From Solimonas fluminis (lineage in GTDB: Bacteria > Pseudomonadota > Gammaproteobacteria > Nevskiales > Nevskiaceae), in contig NZ_PSNW01000007.1 in NCBI RefSeq assembly GCF_002930645.1, positions 81,373-145,372 of the forward strand: a DNA stretch of 64,000 bases. The letters are read 5' to 3'. Below the pieces are notes generated by a model. It was given only the letters and a program-made list of their open reading frames with translations. It did no database searches and had not been told where the DNA came from. The position numbers and the translations under genes are program-made. Position 1 is the first letter of the stretch. The number at the start of each line of letters is the position of its first letter. Of the stretch, positions 33,446 to 41,823 are shown piece after piece.

Positions 33446-34057
33446 ACAAGCTGCCGCACCGGGCCCTTGCGGGCCCGGCGGGCAGTACGTCTATCTTGTA
33501 AAAGAGACAGGCGGTCCCAGTACCCTTTCGCGGTTGCAGCGGCAGAGCCCTACCCGGTTGTCTGCCGAACCTCCTGTGTCGGCGCGGAGCCTTGCGCCTG
33601 TAGCCCGAGGTGCACCTGGGCTCGTGGAGATATTTTAGTTTTGAGGTGGCTGGGCTCCTAACGGAGTTCCGTATTTCTTTGCGCGCTGGGCTGGCTAACT
33701 GAACGCGTTCACCCTTCGACAGGCTCAGGGCAGAGGGGCTTAGAGCTTTTCTCTGATCTGGGAAAGATCAGCCCAGGTTAGTTTGGAATCACTCTTCCGA
33801 ATCTTGGTGAGCGGAAGCGAATGTTTTTGATGGTCGGGCCCATGTTGCACGGATGCCTGACCGGCGTAGTCGCCGGCATCACCGCTTTGGTTTCTGAGCG
33901 AAGGCCCGCCCCTCACTCGGCAACCGCTCCATGCGTCGCCCTACCTCGGGCATCCATGCCCTCGCCCAACCCTCTCCCCGCAAGCGGGGAGAGGGAGCAA
34001 AATCTGAAGACTCGGATTCTCAAGGCTGTATGCTCAGCAGAGAGATAGGATATCGAC
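33446..34057. other. 612-base gap with repeats and lower GC
   Basis: I see no convincing gene. A hairpin CCGGGCCC-TTGC-GGGCCCGG at 33459-33478 follows emrB. A less GC-rich stretch covers about 33620-33840. A CTTCGACAGGCTCA repeat is at 33707-33731 and a perfect 12-bp hairpin (CCCTCTCCCCGC) at 33970-33995. A TATGCT box (34028-34033) and an AGGA ribosome site precede the next gene. Confidence 0.65.
33970..33995. repeat. CCCTCTCCCCGC hairpin repeat
   Basis: CCCTCTCCCCGC and GCGGGGAGAGGG form a perfect 12-bp stem with a 2-base loop. This kind of palindrome is widely dispersed in GC-rich bacterial genomes. Confidence 0.7.
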
Positions 34058-34579
34058 ATGAACCAGTCCCTCGCCCTCCCCGCCCGCCCCGTGTCCTTCT
34101 CCGCCGTGCGCGAGCAGGTCTACATGGTGTTCCCCAACGACCTCAACGCCAACGACACCGTCTTCGGCGGCCTGATCATGGCGCAGATGGACCGTTTCGC
34201 GGCGGTGGTGGCCGACCGTCACGCCGGCGGCGTCTGCGTCACCGCCAGCGTCGATGCGGTGCACTTCGTGGCGCCGGCGCGGCGCGGCGACGTGCTGATC
34301 TTCAACTCCTCGGTCAACCGTGCCTGGAACACCTCGATGGAGGTGGGCGTGAAGGTCGACGCGCAGAGCTACGACGGCTGCAACCGCCGCCACATCCTCT
34401 CCGCCTATCTCACCTTCGTGGCGCTGGACGGCGCCGGCAAGCCGCGCCCGGTAGCGCCGCTGCAGCCGGAGACCGCGGTGGAGAAGCTGCGCTACGAGGA
34501 GGCGCAGCTGCGCCGCGAGAACCGCCTGGCGCACGCGGAGAACATCCGCGTGCTGCGCTCCGGCAGCGAGCGCGGTTAG
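34058..34579 (+). CDS. Hotdog-fold acyl-CoA thioesterase
   Basis: The 173-residue protein has the acyl-CoA hydrolase hotdog signature: PNDLNANDTVFGGLIMAQMDR, then VTASVDAVHFVAPARRGDVL and SMEVGVKV. The Asn/Asp in NANDTVFGG is the usual catalytic region of the YciA/cytosolic acyl-CoA hydrolase family. It would release free fatty acids from CoA. The C-terminal tail is Arg/Glu-rich. It is a single gene, convergent with the FAD protein. Confidence 0.88.
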   Translation: MNQSLALPARPVSFSAVREQVYMVFPNDLNANDTVFGGLIMAQMDRFAAVVADRHAGGVCVTASVDAVHFVAPARRGDVLIFNSSVNRAWNTSMEVGVKVDAQSYDGCNRRHILSAYLTFVALDGAGKPRPVAPLQPETAVEKLRYEEAQLRRENRLAHAENIRVLRSGSERG

Positions 34580-34584
34580 CGACG

Positions 34585-34703
34585 CTCTGAAAAAGTTGCC
34601 GTTCGCCCTGAGCCTGTCGAAGGGTGGGGGGCAACTCGTTGACCGGCAGTGGGAAAATCCGCCCGCGCTTCGACAGGCTCAGCACGAACGGACCTTTTCA
34701 GAG
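34585..34703. repeat. Large inverted repeat built from dispersed repeats
   Basis: Arms at 34585-34622 (CTCTGAAAAAGTTGCCGTTC and onward) and 34668-34703 (ending CGGACCTTTTCAGAG) are inverted copies of about 36 bases, each containing the CTGAGCCTGTCGAAG core. The 45-base spacer is unrelated. It lies between convergent genes. Confidence 0.75.
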
Positions 34704-34708
34704 GTTCC

Positions 34709-36142
34709 CTAGAGCAGGTAGCGCAGGCGCTGCGGCTCCGGCTGCGCCAGATCGCCGCGCAGGCGGCCCGCCAGCCGGGTGACGTGCTGGCGCAGTTCCG
34801 GCACCGCAGTGGCTTCCCAGTCCTGCGCGCGCAGGAAGGGACCGACATAGCGCAGCCAGGACGAGGCGACGCCCTGCCGGTCCCGCAGGCCGTAGCTCTC
34901 CAGGTCGATCTCCAGGCCCAGGCCCAGTTCGTCGGGCAGCGCCAGCCCGTCGCTGCGCAGCGCGGCCAGCAGCGGCTCGCGCGAACGGCGCGTGTCGGCC
35001 TCGGGACCGCTGCAGTTGACCACGGCGCCGACCTCCAGGCGCTCCGGCGCGGCCGCTCCGCGGCGCCGCAGCTCGACCACGACGCGATCCGGCCGCTCGT
35101 CGAAGCCGAGGATGCGCCCGGCCAGCAGCTGCAGGCCGCCCGCGGCCCGCTCGGCTTCCAGCCGCCGGCCCAGCGGCGGGGCGCAGCGATGGCGATGCAC
35201 CTCCCAGTACGGCCGCAGGTGCCGCAGGAAGCGGCGGCGCTCGGCCGCAGGCAGGGCGCGCCAGAGATCGCGCGTGGGCGCGCGCAGCGCACCGACCACG
35301 TCGCGCCAGTCGCCGCCCTGCGCGGCGGCGTCCGCCACCGCGGCGCGCAGGCAGTGCAGGTAGTGGCGCGCGCCGGGCCGCGCCAGCATGTGCCGGGGCA
35401 GGGCCTCGTCATAGACCGGAGGCAGCTCCAGTTCACGGTGCGCCAGCGGCAGCAGGCCGCGGCGCGACAACGCATGGATCGGCGCCTGGTGGCCGCGTGC
35501 GCGCAAGTCCAGCACGATGTCGAGCATGGTCAGCCCGCTGCCGACCAGCAGCACCGGCTGGTCCGGCTTGACGCCCCAGAGCGCGTCGGGCCGCCAGGGA
35601 TCGCGCACGTAGCGCGGGCTGCTGTAGAAGCCCCGCTGCGCGTCCGGCACCGGCGGATCCGCCGGCGAGTAGTGGCCCAGCGCCAGCACCACCTGGTCGG
35701 CCCGCAGGCGGTCGCCGTTGGCCAGCCACAGTTCGCCGCCGCCGCCGGCCGGCATGATGCGCTCCACCTCGCCGACCACGGCGCGGAAGTGGCAGCCTGC
35801 CGGCGCGTTCACCGCCGCCTCGGTCAACAGGGTCTCGAGATAGTCCCCGTACAGGCGGCGCGGCACGAAGCTGCCGCCGGTCACGCGCGGATCGTGGCGC
35901 TGCGCGAATTCCAGGAAGCCGCTTTCCTCGCCGGGCAGCACGCCCATGCGCGCGGCCGGCACGTTCAGGACGTGGTTCTCCACGCGGGTGCCGTAGGCCA
36001 CGCCGCGCGCCATCAGGCCGGAGCGGTTGACCAGCACCAGCTGCAGCGGCAGCACCGGAGGGCGCCGCAGCAGTTGCACGGCCAGGGCGGTGCCGCAGAA
36101 GCCGGCACCGATGATCGCGATCGTGGTGCCGGCGCGATTCAT
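34709..36142 (-). CDS. FAD/NAD(P)-binding protein (NAD_binding_9 type)
   Basis: The 477-residue protein starts at MNRAGTTIAIIGAGFCGTALA, a dinucleotide-binding GxGxxG at residues 11-16. Further motifs are NHVLNVPAARMGVLPGE, VVLALGHYSPADPP and LLVGSGLTMLDIVLDL, typical of the FAD-NAD(P)-binding family often annotated as hydroxyacylglutathione hydrolase-like or siderophore-type monooxygenase relatives. The reaction is unknown. Its start codon overlaps the stop of the prolyl aminopeptidase gene by one base, so they are translated together. Confidence 0.78.
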   Translation of the reverse strand: MNRAGTTIAIIGAGFCGTALAVQLLRRPPVLPLQLVLVNRSGLMARGVAYGTRVENHVLNVPAARMGVLPGEESGFLEFAQRHDPRVTGGSFVPRRLYGDYLETLLTEAAVNAPAGCHFRAVVGEVERIMPAGGGGELWLANGDRLRADQVVLALGHYSPADPPVPDAQRGFYSSPRYVRDPWRPDALWGVKPDQPVLLVGSGLTMLDIVLDLRARGHQAPIHALSRRGLLPLAHRELELPPVYDEALPRHMLARPGARHYLHCLRAAVADAAAQGGDWRDVVGALRAPTRDLWRALPAAERRRFLRHLRPYWEVHRHRCAPPLGRRLEAERAAGGLQLLAGRILGFDERPDRVVVELRRRGAAAPERLEVGAVVNCSGPEADTRRSREPLLAALRSDGLALPDELGLGLEIDLESYGLRDRQGVASSWLRYVGPFLRAQDWEATAVPELRQHVTRLAGRLRGDLAQPEPQRLRYLL

Positions 36143-37086
36143 CAGCCCGCAAAGCGGTCGGTGGCCTCCACCAGCCGCGACAGGATGCCGGGCTCGCTGG
36201 CGGCATGGCCGGCATCGGCCACCACATGGAATTCCGCCTGCGGCCAGGCGCGGTGCAGGTCCCAGGCCGACTTCATCGGGCAGACCACGTCGTAGCGGCC
36301 CTGCACGATCACGCCGGGCACGTCGCGCAGCCGGTGCACGTTCTCCAGCAGCCAGTTGTCGCTGTCGAAGAAGCCGGCATTGACGAAGTAATGGCATTCG
36401 ATGCGGGCAAAGGCCTCCGCGAAGCGGTCCTCGCCGAAGCGCGCCACCAGGTCGGTGGACGGGAACAGCTTGCTGGTGGCTCCCTCCCAGATGCTCCAGG
36501 CCTTGGCCGCCGCGCGGCGCACCGCCGGGTCCTCGCTGGTCAGGCGCTGGTGGTAGGCGCGGACGAAGTCGCCGCGCTCCGCCGGCGGGATGGCGCTGAC
36601 GTAGTGCTCCCAGGCATCCGGGTAGATCCAGCTGGCCCCCTCCTGGTAGAACCAGTCGATCTCGGCGCGTCGCAGCAGGAAGATGCCGCGCAGCACCAGG
36701 CCCAGGCAGCGCTGCGGATGCGTCACCGCGTAGGACAGCGCCAGCGTCGATCCCCAGGACCCGCCGAACACCACCCAGCGCTCGATGCCGAGCAGCTCAC
36801 GGATCTTCTCCATGTCGGCCACCAGGTCCCAGGTGGTGTTCTCGCGCAGCTCCGCATGCGGCGTCGAGCGGCCGCAGCCGCGCTGGTCGAACAGCACGAT
36901 GCGGTACTTCTGCGGATTGAAGAACTGACGCTGCCAGGGCTCGCTGCCGCCGCCGGGCCCCCCATGGACGAAGACCACCGGCCGTCCCTGCGGATTGCCG
37001 CATTCCTCGACGTAGATCTCGTGCAGCGCCGACACCCGCAGGCGCTGCGTGCGATAGGGCTCGATGGCGGGGTAGGGCTGCGTCAT
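36142..37086 (-). CDS. pip: Prolyl aminopeptidase
   Basis: The 314-residue enzyme matches proline iminopeptidase in length and motifs: VVFVHGGPGGGSEP (oxyanion), FDQRGCGRSTPH, nucleophile S110 in GGSWGS, and the His near GHAASEPG at the C-terminus. It removes N-terminal proline from peptides in the cytoplasm. An AT-rich promoter region lies upstream, divergent with the transglycosylase gene. It leads a two-gene unit with the FAD protein. Confidence 0.94.
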   Translation of the reverse strand: MTQPYPAIEPYRTQRLRVSALHEIYVEECGNPQGRPVVFVHGGPGGGSEPWQRQFFNPQKYRIVLFDQRGCGRSTPHAELRENTTWDLVADMEKIRELLGIERWVVFGGSWGSTLALSYAVTHPQRCLGLVLRGIFLLRRAEIDWFYQEGASWIYPDAWEHYVSAIPPAERGDFVRAYHQRLTSEDPAVRRAAAKAWSIWEGATSKLFPSTDLVARFGEDRFAEAFARIECHYFVNAGFFDSDNWLLENVHRLRDVPGVIVQGRYDVVCPMKSAWDLHRAWPQAEFHVVADAGHAASEPGILSRLVEATDRFAG

Positions 37087-37104
37087 GCGTCAGGATCCCT
37101 CCGG

Positions 37105-37165
37105 GAGGCCGGATGTTATAAAGTATTGAATATTACTTGCGTTATAATATATATTCACAACAACC
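37105..37165. promoter_or_regulatory. AT-rich divergent promoter region
   Basis: This stretch is strikingly AT-rich in a GC-rich genome. TATAAT at 37143-37148 (plus strand) and a TATAAC box on the minus strand near 37115-37120 are candidate -10 elements for the transglycosylase and the aminopeptidase. The -35 elements are not clear. Confidence 0.55.
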
Positions 37166-37298
37166 GACGGCAGCCGCATGCGACGATGCGGCAGGCCGTC
37201 ACGGTCCGCGCCGGTTTCGCCTTGGCGCACACGGGACCGGAGCATTAACATCGTCGCAGAGATGGCTGCGCACCGCGCGGCCCGGACTCCCAGCAGCA

Positions 37299-39119
37299 AT
37301 GTCGGCTAGAAATTCCAGAACGCGTGGCAGCATCTTAATCGTTTCCGCTCTCTGCTGCGGTGCCGCATTCGCGGAGCCTCCCGCAACGCTGGAGTTGTCG
37401 CCCACGCTGTCGCTGCCGCCGACCGCGGCCGAGGCCGGTCCGGCCGCGGCGCCGTCCACGCCGCCCACGGCGGCCAATCCGGCCGCGATCCCGGTACCTC
37501 CTCCGCCCAGCGCGATCCCGGCGATGGCCGCCAAGCCCCTGGTCACCGTCGCGGACGACCCGGCCTCCCCCTTCCCGCGCTACGCCTCGATGCAGCCGCG
37601 CGTCGAGTTCTGGACCAAGGTCTTCGGCCAGTACTCCGAACTGCAGAGCGTGGTGCACTCCGCCGAGTACACCGACAAGGTCTACGCCGTGCTGGACTTC
37701 CGCGGCGACGCCGTGCGCATGGACCGCTTCGCGCTGGCCAAGTGGCGCAGCAGCGAGGAGGAGCGCGTCAAGGCGCAGGTCGAGCGACTGCTGAAGTCGG
37801 TGCACGAGAAGCGCCGCAATCCCGAGACGATGAACGCCGACGAGCGCCGCATCTACGATCTCTACGCCGATATCAAGGACGACGACCGCTTCGAGAAGGC
37901 CATGGGCACGACCCGCGCCCAGCGCGGCCTGCACGAGCGCACCGAGGCCGCCCTGGCCACCTCGGGCAAGTATCTGCCGGAGATGGAGCGCATCTTCCGC
38001 GGCTATGGCCTGCCGGTGAAGCTGACGCGCCTGCCGCTGGTGGAATCCAGCTTCAACGTGGAGGCCTATTCCAAGGTGGGCGCCGCCGGCCTGTGGCAGT
38101 TCATGCCCTCGTCCGCGAAGATCTACATGCGCCTGGACAATCTCGTGGACGACCGGCGCGACCCCTGGACCTCCACCGATGCCGCCGCTCGCCACCTGCG
38201 CGACGACTACCGCGCTCTCGGCGCCTGGCCGCTGGCCGTCACCGCCTACAACCACGGCCGCGGCGGCATCGCCCGCGGACTGCGCGAGACCGGCGGCGCC
38301 GTGCTGCCGGACCTGATCCGCGACTACAAGGCCAAGAGCTTCGGCTTTGCCTCCAAGAACTTCTACGCCGAGTTCCTGGCCGCGGCCGACGTCGAACGCA
38401 ACCACCAGAAGCACTTCGGCGAAGTCACGCGCAACACGCCGATGGCCTTCGACGTGGTCGAGACCAAGCACTACGTCCCCTACGAGACGCTGCGCCGCCT
38501 CTGCGGCGCCGACGATGAACTGTTCCGCAAGCTCAACCCGGCCTACCGGCCGGAAGTGATCGAAGGCAAGCTCTACGTGCCGCCGGGCCACCTGATCCGC
38601 GTGCCGGCCGGCAGCGCCAAGACCTTCGAGGTGGCCTACTCCCGGCTCGATGCCGGCGAGCGCTTCGACAACCAGCGCCTGATGTTCCTGCTGCACCGCG
38701 TGAAGCGTGGCGAGACGCTGGGCAAGCTCGCCAGGCAGTACGGCGTCAGCCAGGGCGAGATCATCCGCGCCAACGGCCTGAAGAAGAACAGCAAGCTGCG
38801 CCTGGGCCAGGTGGTCAAGGTGCCGCCGCATGCCGAGTCCCGCCCGGGCCCGGTCACCGTGGCGCTGGGCGAATCCAAGCCGCAGCAGACGCGCGAGCAG
38901 AAGCAGGCCGAGGCCATGGCGGAGAAGCGTGCCGCCACGCCCAAGCCCTCCAAGAAATCGAAGAAGCCGCCGTACCGCGTGCACAAGGTCACCAGCGGAC
39001 AGACCCTGTCGAGCATCGCGGCACGCTACGACGTCAGCGTCGCCGAACTGCGCGCCGCCAACGGCCTGAAGAAGAGCAGCGTCATCAGGACCGGGCAGAA
39101 GCTGAAGGTGCCGAACTAA
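37299..39119 (+). CDS. mltD: LysM-containing lytic murein transglycosylase (MltD type)
   Basis: The 606-residue form starts at MSARNSRTRGS; earlier in-frame starts exist but would precede the signal peptide. A Sec signal (about residues 10-27, AFA-EP) is followed by a Pro/Ala-rich linker. The SLT domain has catalytic E249 in LVESSFN and then GLWQFMPSSA and YNHGRGGI. Two LysM domains lie near residues 465-510 and 560-606. It cleaves peptidoglycan glycan strands in the periplasm. Unlike E. coli MltD, no lipobox is evident, since the residue before the first signal-region cysteine is Leu. Confidence 0.92.
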   Translation: MSARNSRTRGSILIVSALCCGAAFAEPPATLELSPTLSLPPTAAEAGPAAAPSTPPTAANPAAIPVPPPPSAIPAMAAKPLVTVADDPASPFPRYASMQPRVEFWTKVFGQYSELQSVVHSAEYTDKVYAVLDFRGDAVRMDRFALAKWRSSEEERVKAQVERLLKSVHEKRRNPETMNADERRIYDLYADIKDDDRFEKAMGTTRAQRGLHERTEAALATSGKYLPEMERIFRGYGLPVKLTRLPLVESSFNVEAYSKVGAAGLWQFMPSSAKIYMRLDNLVDDRRDPWTSTDAAARHLRDDYRALGAWPLAVTAYNHGRGGIARGLRETGGAVLPDLIRDYKAKSFGFASKNFYAEFLAAADVERNHQKHFGEVTRNTPMAFDVVETKHYVPYETLRRLCGADDELFRKLNPAYRPEVIEGKLYVPPGHLIRVPAGSAKTFEVAYSRLDAGERFDNQRLMFLLHRVKRGETLGKLARQYGVSQGEIIRANGLKKNSKLRLGQVVKVPPHAESRPGPVTVALGESKPQQTREQKQAEAMAEKRAATPKPSKKSKKPPYRVHKVTSGQTLSSIAARYDVSVAELRAANGLKKSSVIRTGQKLKVPN

Positions 39120-39159
39120 GTCCGCCGCAGGCCGGCGGAGCAGACAGGAGACCCGCCGC

Positions 39160-39513
39160 ATGGCCGCCCGCGACATCGACGACTACATCGCCGGCTTCCC
39201 GCCCGAGGTGCAGAAGGCCCTGCAGCAGGTCCGCGCCACGATCCGCGCGGCGGCGCCACGGGCCACCGAGAGGATCAGCTACCAGATGCCCGCCTTCTTC
39301 CAGGATGGCGTGCTGGCCTATTTCGGAGGCTTCCGGAAGCACATCGGCCTCTATCCGCCCGTGAGCGGCGACGCGAAGCTGCTGCGCGACGCCGCCCCTT
39401 ATGCCGGAGCGAAGGGCAACCTGCGGTTCCCGCTGGACCGGCCGGTTCCCTGCGACCTGATCCGGCGCATCGTGGAAGCACGGCTGGCCGCGAGGACCCG
39501 CGGCCGGGCATGA
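39160..39513 (+). CDS. DUF1801 (YdhG-like) protein
   Basis: The 117-residue protein has the DUF1801 pattern: IDDYIAGFPPEVQKALQQVRATIR, ERISYQMPAFF, YFGGFRKHIGLYP and KGNLRFPLDRPVP. The fold is of the YdhG type. Some relatives are called iron chaperones, but function is not firmly known. An AGGAG ribosome site precedes it. Its stop overlaps the start of the next gene (ATGA). Confidence 0.85.
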   Translation: MAARDIDDYIAGFPPEVQKALQQVRATIRAAAPRATERISYQMPAFFQDGVLAYFGGFRKHIGLYPPVSGDAKLLRDAAPYAGAKGNLRFPLDRPVPCDLIRRIVEARLAARTRGRA

Positions 39514-39905
39514 ACTCGATCCTGGTCCCCTTCCTGTCCGGCATCGCACAGGCGCCTTCGGCGGACGACTACCTGCGCGCGCAGGACGAGGCCCTGCCGA
39601 TGGCCGCCGCGCAATACGACCTGCTGATCGAGGAGGCGCGCGAGCAGGACGATCCGGCCCTGCGCGCGGAGGCCCTGGGCCTCATCGCCCTGCTGGAGCG
39701 GGCGGATGCCGAAACCCTGTTGCTGGCCAGCGCAAGGGAGGATCCTGAACCGGAGGTAGCGGAACACGCCCAGGCCCTGCTCTACCGTCTCGGCGTCGGC
39801 CGCAACGTGCGCCGCTCGGGCCACCTGTCCGGCGCCCGCTTCGCGGACTACCAGGCGAAAGCCCGACGCCTGGGCGCCGAGGCCCGGATTTCTCAGAGGA
39901 AATAG
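39510..39905 (+). CDS. Hypothetical helical (HEAT-like) protein
   Basis: The 131-residue product is not recognised. It is acidic in the middle and made of short helices (EEAREQDDPALRAEALGLIALLERADAETLLLASAREDPEPEVAEHAQALL), which look like one or two HEAT-like repeats. The C-terminus is basic. It is translationally coupled to the DUF1801 gene. Its last 13 bases overlap the 3' end of the convergent DUF456 gene. Confidence 0.65.
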   Translation: MNSILVPFLSGIAQAPSADDYLRAQDEALPMAAAQYDLLIEEAREQDDPALRAEALGLIALLERADAETLLLASAREDPEPEVAEHAQALLYRLGVGRNVRRSGHLSGARFADYQAKARRLGAEARISQRK

Positions 39906-40384
39906 GCCAGCACGAAGATTCCGACCATCGCGAAGGACAGCGCGATCTTCGCCAGCGTGCCGAACAGCAGGCCGAGCCAGGTGGCGATGCCGACCTTGGC
40001 GGCCTGCCCCGCGCCCTTGCGCGCCGACAGTTCGCCGAGCACGGCTCCCGCGAAGGGCCCGAGCAGCAGTCCCGGGATGCCGAAGAACAGGCCGACGATG
40101 CTGCCGATGGCGGCGCCCCAGATCGCCCGCGGGCTGGCACCGACGCGCTTTGCTCCCATCGCGCTGGCGGCGAAGTCGATCGCCACCGACAGCAGGGTCA
40201 GCACGCCGAGCAGGCCCATCGTGAAGCCGCCGACGCGCTCGTAGCCGTCGATCCAGGCGGCCAGCCACAGGCCGATGAAGATCATCGGCACGCCGGGCAG
40301 GATCGGCAGGACGGTGCCGGCCAGGCCGACGCCCACCAGCAGGAAGACGGCGATCCAGAGCCAGGGCGAGAGCGTCGCGTCCAT
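39893..40384 (-). CDS. DUF456 membrane protein
   Basis: The 163-residue protein has four to five hydrophobic helices. The family segments are GVGLAGTVLPILPGVPMIFIGLWLAAWIDG and GAKRVGASPRAIWGAAIGSIVG with a glycine-rich GIPGLLLGPFAGAVLGEL. It is an inner-membrane protein of unknown function. It is convergent with the preceding gene and overlaps it by 13 bases. Confidence 0.85.
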   Translation of the reverse strand: MDATLSPWLWIAVFLLVGVGLAGTVLPILPGVPMIFIGLWLAAWIDGYERVGGFTMGLLGVLTLLSVAIDFAASAMGAKRVGASPRAIWGAAIGSIVGLFFGIPGLLLGPFAGAVLGELSARKGAGQAAKVGIATWLGLLFGTLAKIALSFAMVGIFVLAYFL

Positions 40385-40393
40385 TCAAGCCAA

Positions 40394-40480
40394 CCCGTCA
40401 TGCCGGCGAAAGCCGGCACACAGTCGAGACGTGAGTGACCGGCGGCGCGACTGGATACCGGCTTTCGCCGGCATGACGAC
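40394..40480. repeat. Inverted GCCGGCGAAAGCCGG-type repeat
   Basis: Arms at 40394-40418 and 40456-40480 are inverted copies around CGTCATGCCGGCGAAAGCCGG. A third, single copy is at 18947-18977. It fills the gap between the DUF456 gene and the VirJ-like gene. Confidence 0.75.
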
Positions 40481-40482
40481 CG

Positions 40483-41823
40483 TCATTTCTTCCCTGCCTG
40501 CAGGATCACCTGCGCCAGCTTGGCGTAGTCGCCGTTGAAGTGATGCCCGCCCGGCAGCCAGACGATGCGGTGGCGCTTGGGATCGAGTTGACGGCAGACG
40601 CTCTCGTCCTCCTCCCTGGCGCAGATCACGGTCATCGCGGCATCGCCGGCCAGCCGGTCCATCTCCGGCAGGATCGGATGCGTGCCGCTGGCGCCGATCC
40701 AGTTGCTGAGATGGAACTCGAAATGCGCCTGTTCGGTCTGCGCCATCGGCACGGCCAGCCTGACCTGCCCGCGCATCGGCGCAGGCAGGCGGTTGAGCGC
40801 GAAGGGCAGCACGTCGCCGCCCTGCGAGAAGCCCACCAGCCAGACCTCCGGGCGCTGCCAGGCGGCCTGGTAGTGGCGGATGACGCGGCCGATGTCGGCC
40901 GCCAGCCCTTCCGGCGTGCGCGCCTTCCAGAAGTAGCGCAGCGAGTCGAAGCCGACCACGGAAATCCCCTTGGCCACCAGGGCGTCGGACACGTCCTGGT
41001 CCAGCCCCGCCCAGCCGCCGTCCCCGGACAGGAAGATGGCGAAGGCCTTGCCGGCCGTCTTCGCCGGCATCTCCAGCAGCGGCAGGTCGGCCACATCCGC
41101 CGGCCGCGCCGCGGGCGGCGGCGGCAGGCCCGAGGCGAGGCTGCGATAGGCGGCGCGCACCGCCACGGGGCCGGCAGGAGCCTTCAATGTGCGCACCGCG
41201 GCCTGCGGCACCCGCTTCAGGAAGCCCTGCACCGCGGCAGCGTCGCAGGCCGGCTCCGGCGGCTGCAGCACGGCGAAGGGATCGCGCAGCGCACCCGGCC
41301 GGTAGGCCCAGCCTTGCCGGTTGCGCGCGGAGCGCAGTCCGCCGTCGCCCTTGCACAGCGGCTGCTTCATCGCCAGCTCGGGACAGAAGTCCAGCGCCAG
41401 CGCGGCGGTGAAGGTACTGCCGTCGGACTGCCCCAGCAGGCCGTAGGTGAATCCCGCGCCGATGCCCTCGCCCACCAGGATCGGCGGATAGTAGCCGTTG
41501 ACCTGGGCATAGCCCTGCATGTGGCGGCTGAGGTTTTCCAGGTCGCCGTTGGCGAACTGGCAGTCGCCGCCGTCGGCTTCCATCCGGCGGAAGAAGGCGC
41601 CGGTGTCGATCACCGCCACCAGCGCCCCCTCCTGCGTCAACGCCTGCGCCAGGCCGCGCGGGTCGCGGCCGTCCGCCGTGAACAGGAAGGCGAAGCTGCG
41701 CGGCGCGCCCTGCGGACGCTCCAGGGTGAAGTCGTCGAAGCGGCCATGCGACAGCTTCTCGCCGGCCGAGGCCGGCTGCAGCAGGGTGACGGCCAGCAGC
41801 AGCGACGCGATCACGGCCCTCAC
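40483..41823 (-). CDS. AcvB/VirJ-family periplasmic lysyl-phosphatidylglycerol hydrolase-like protein
   Basis: The 446-residue product is read from a GTG that overlaps the mprF stop (GTGA). It has a Sec signal (about residues 1-20, ASA-G). It has a VirJ-type hydrolase domain (about 245-446) with FAIFLSGDGGWAGLDQDV, a serine elbow VGFSQGGDVLPF and a C-terminal His in LPGGHHFNGDY. The N-terminal half is a second related domain, as in AcvB. In Agrobacterium-type lpiA-acvB pairs the partner degrades lysyl-PG in the periplasm; the same pairing here supports that role. Confidence 0.87.
   Translation of the reverse strand: MRAVIASLLLAVTLLQPASAGEKLSHGRFDDFTLERPQGAPRSFAFLFTADGRDPRGLAQALTQEGALVAVIDTGAFFRRMEADGGDCQFANGDLENLSRHMQGYAQVNGYYPPILVGEGIGAGFTYGLLGQSDGSTFTAALALDFCPELAMKQPLCKGDGGLRSARNRQGWAYRPGALRDPFAVLQPPEPACDAAAVQGFLKRVPQAAVRTLKAPAGPVAVRAAYRSLASGLPPPPAARPADVADLPLLEMPAKTAGKAFAIFLSGDGGWAGLDQDVSDALVAKGISVVGFDSLRYFWKARTPEGLAADIGRVIRHYQAAWQRPEVWLVGFSQGGDVLPFALNRLPAPMRGQVRLAVPMAQTEQAHFEFHLSNWIGASGTHPILPEMDRLAGDAAMTVICAREEDESVCRQLDPKRHRIVWLPGGHHFNGDYAKLAQVILQAGKK

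Noticed and set aside
33498..33510. A Tn5/IS50-like end (CTGTCTCTT on the minus strand)
   Set aside because: Only nine or so bases match, no second end or target duplication is visible, and no transposase remnant lies near.
33821..34048. A 75-codon plus-strand open frame in the large gap
   Set aside because: Its C-terminal half (NPLPASGERE) is the translation of the CCCTCTCCCCGC hairpin repeat, a common false gene.
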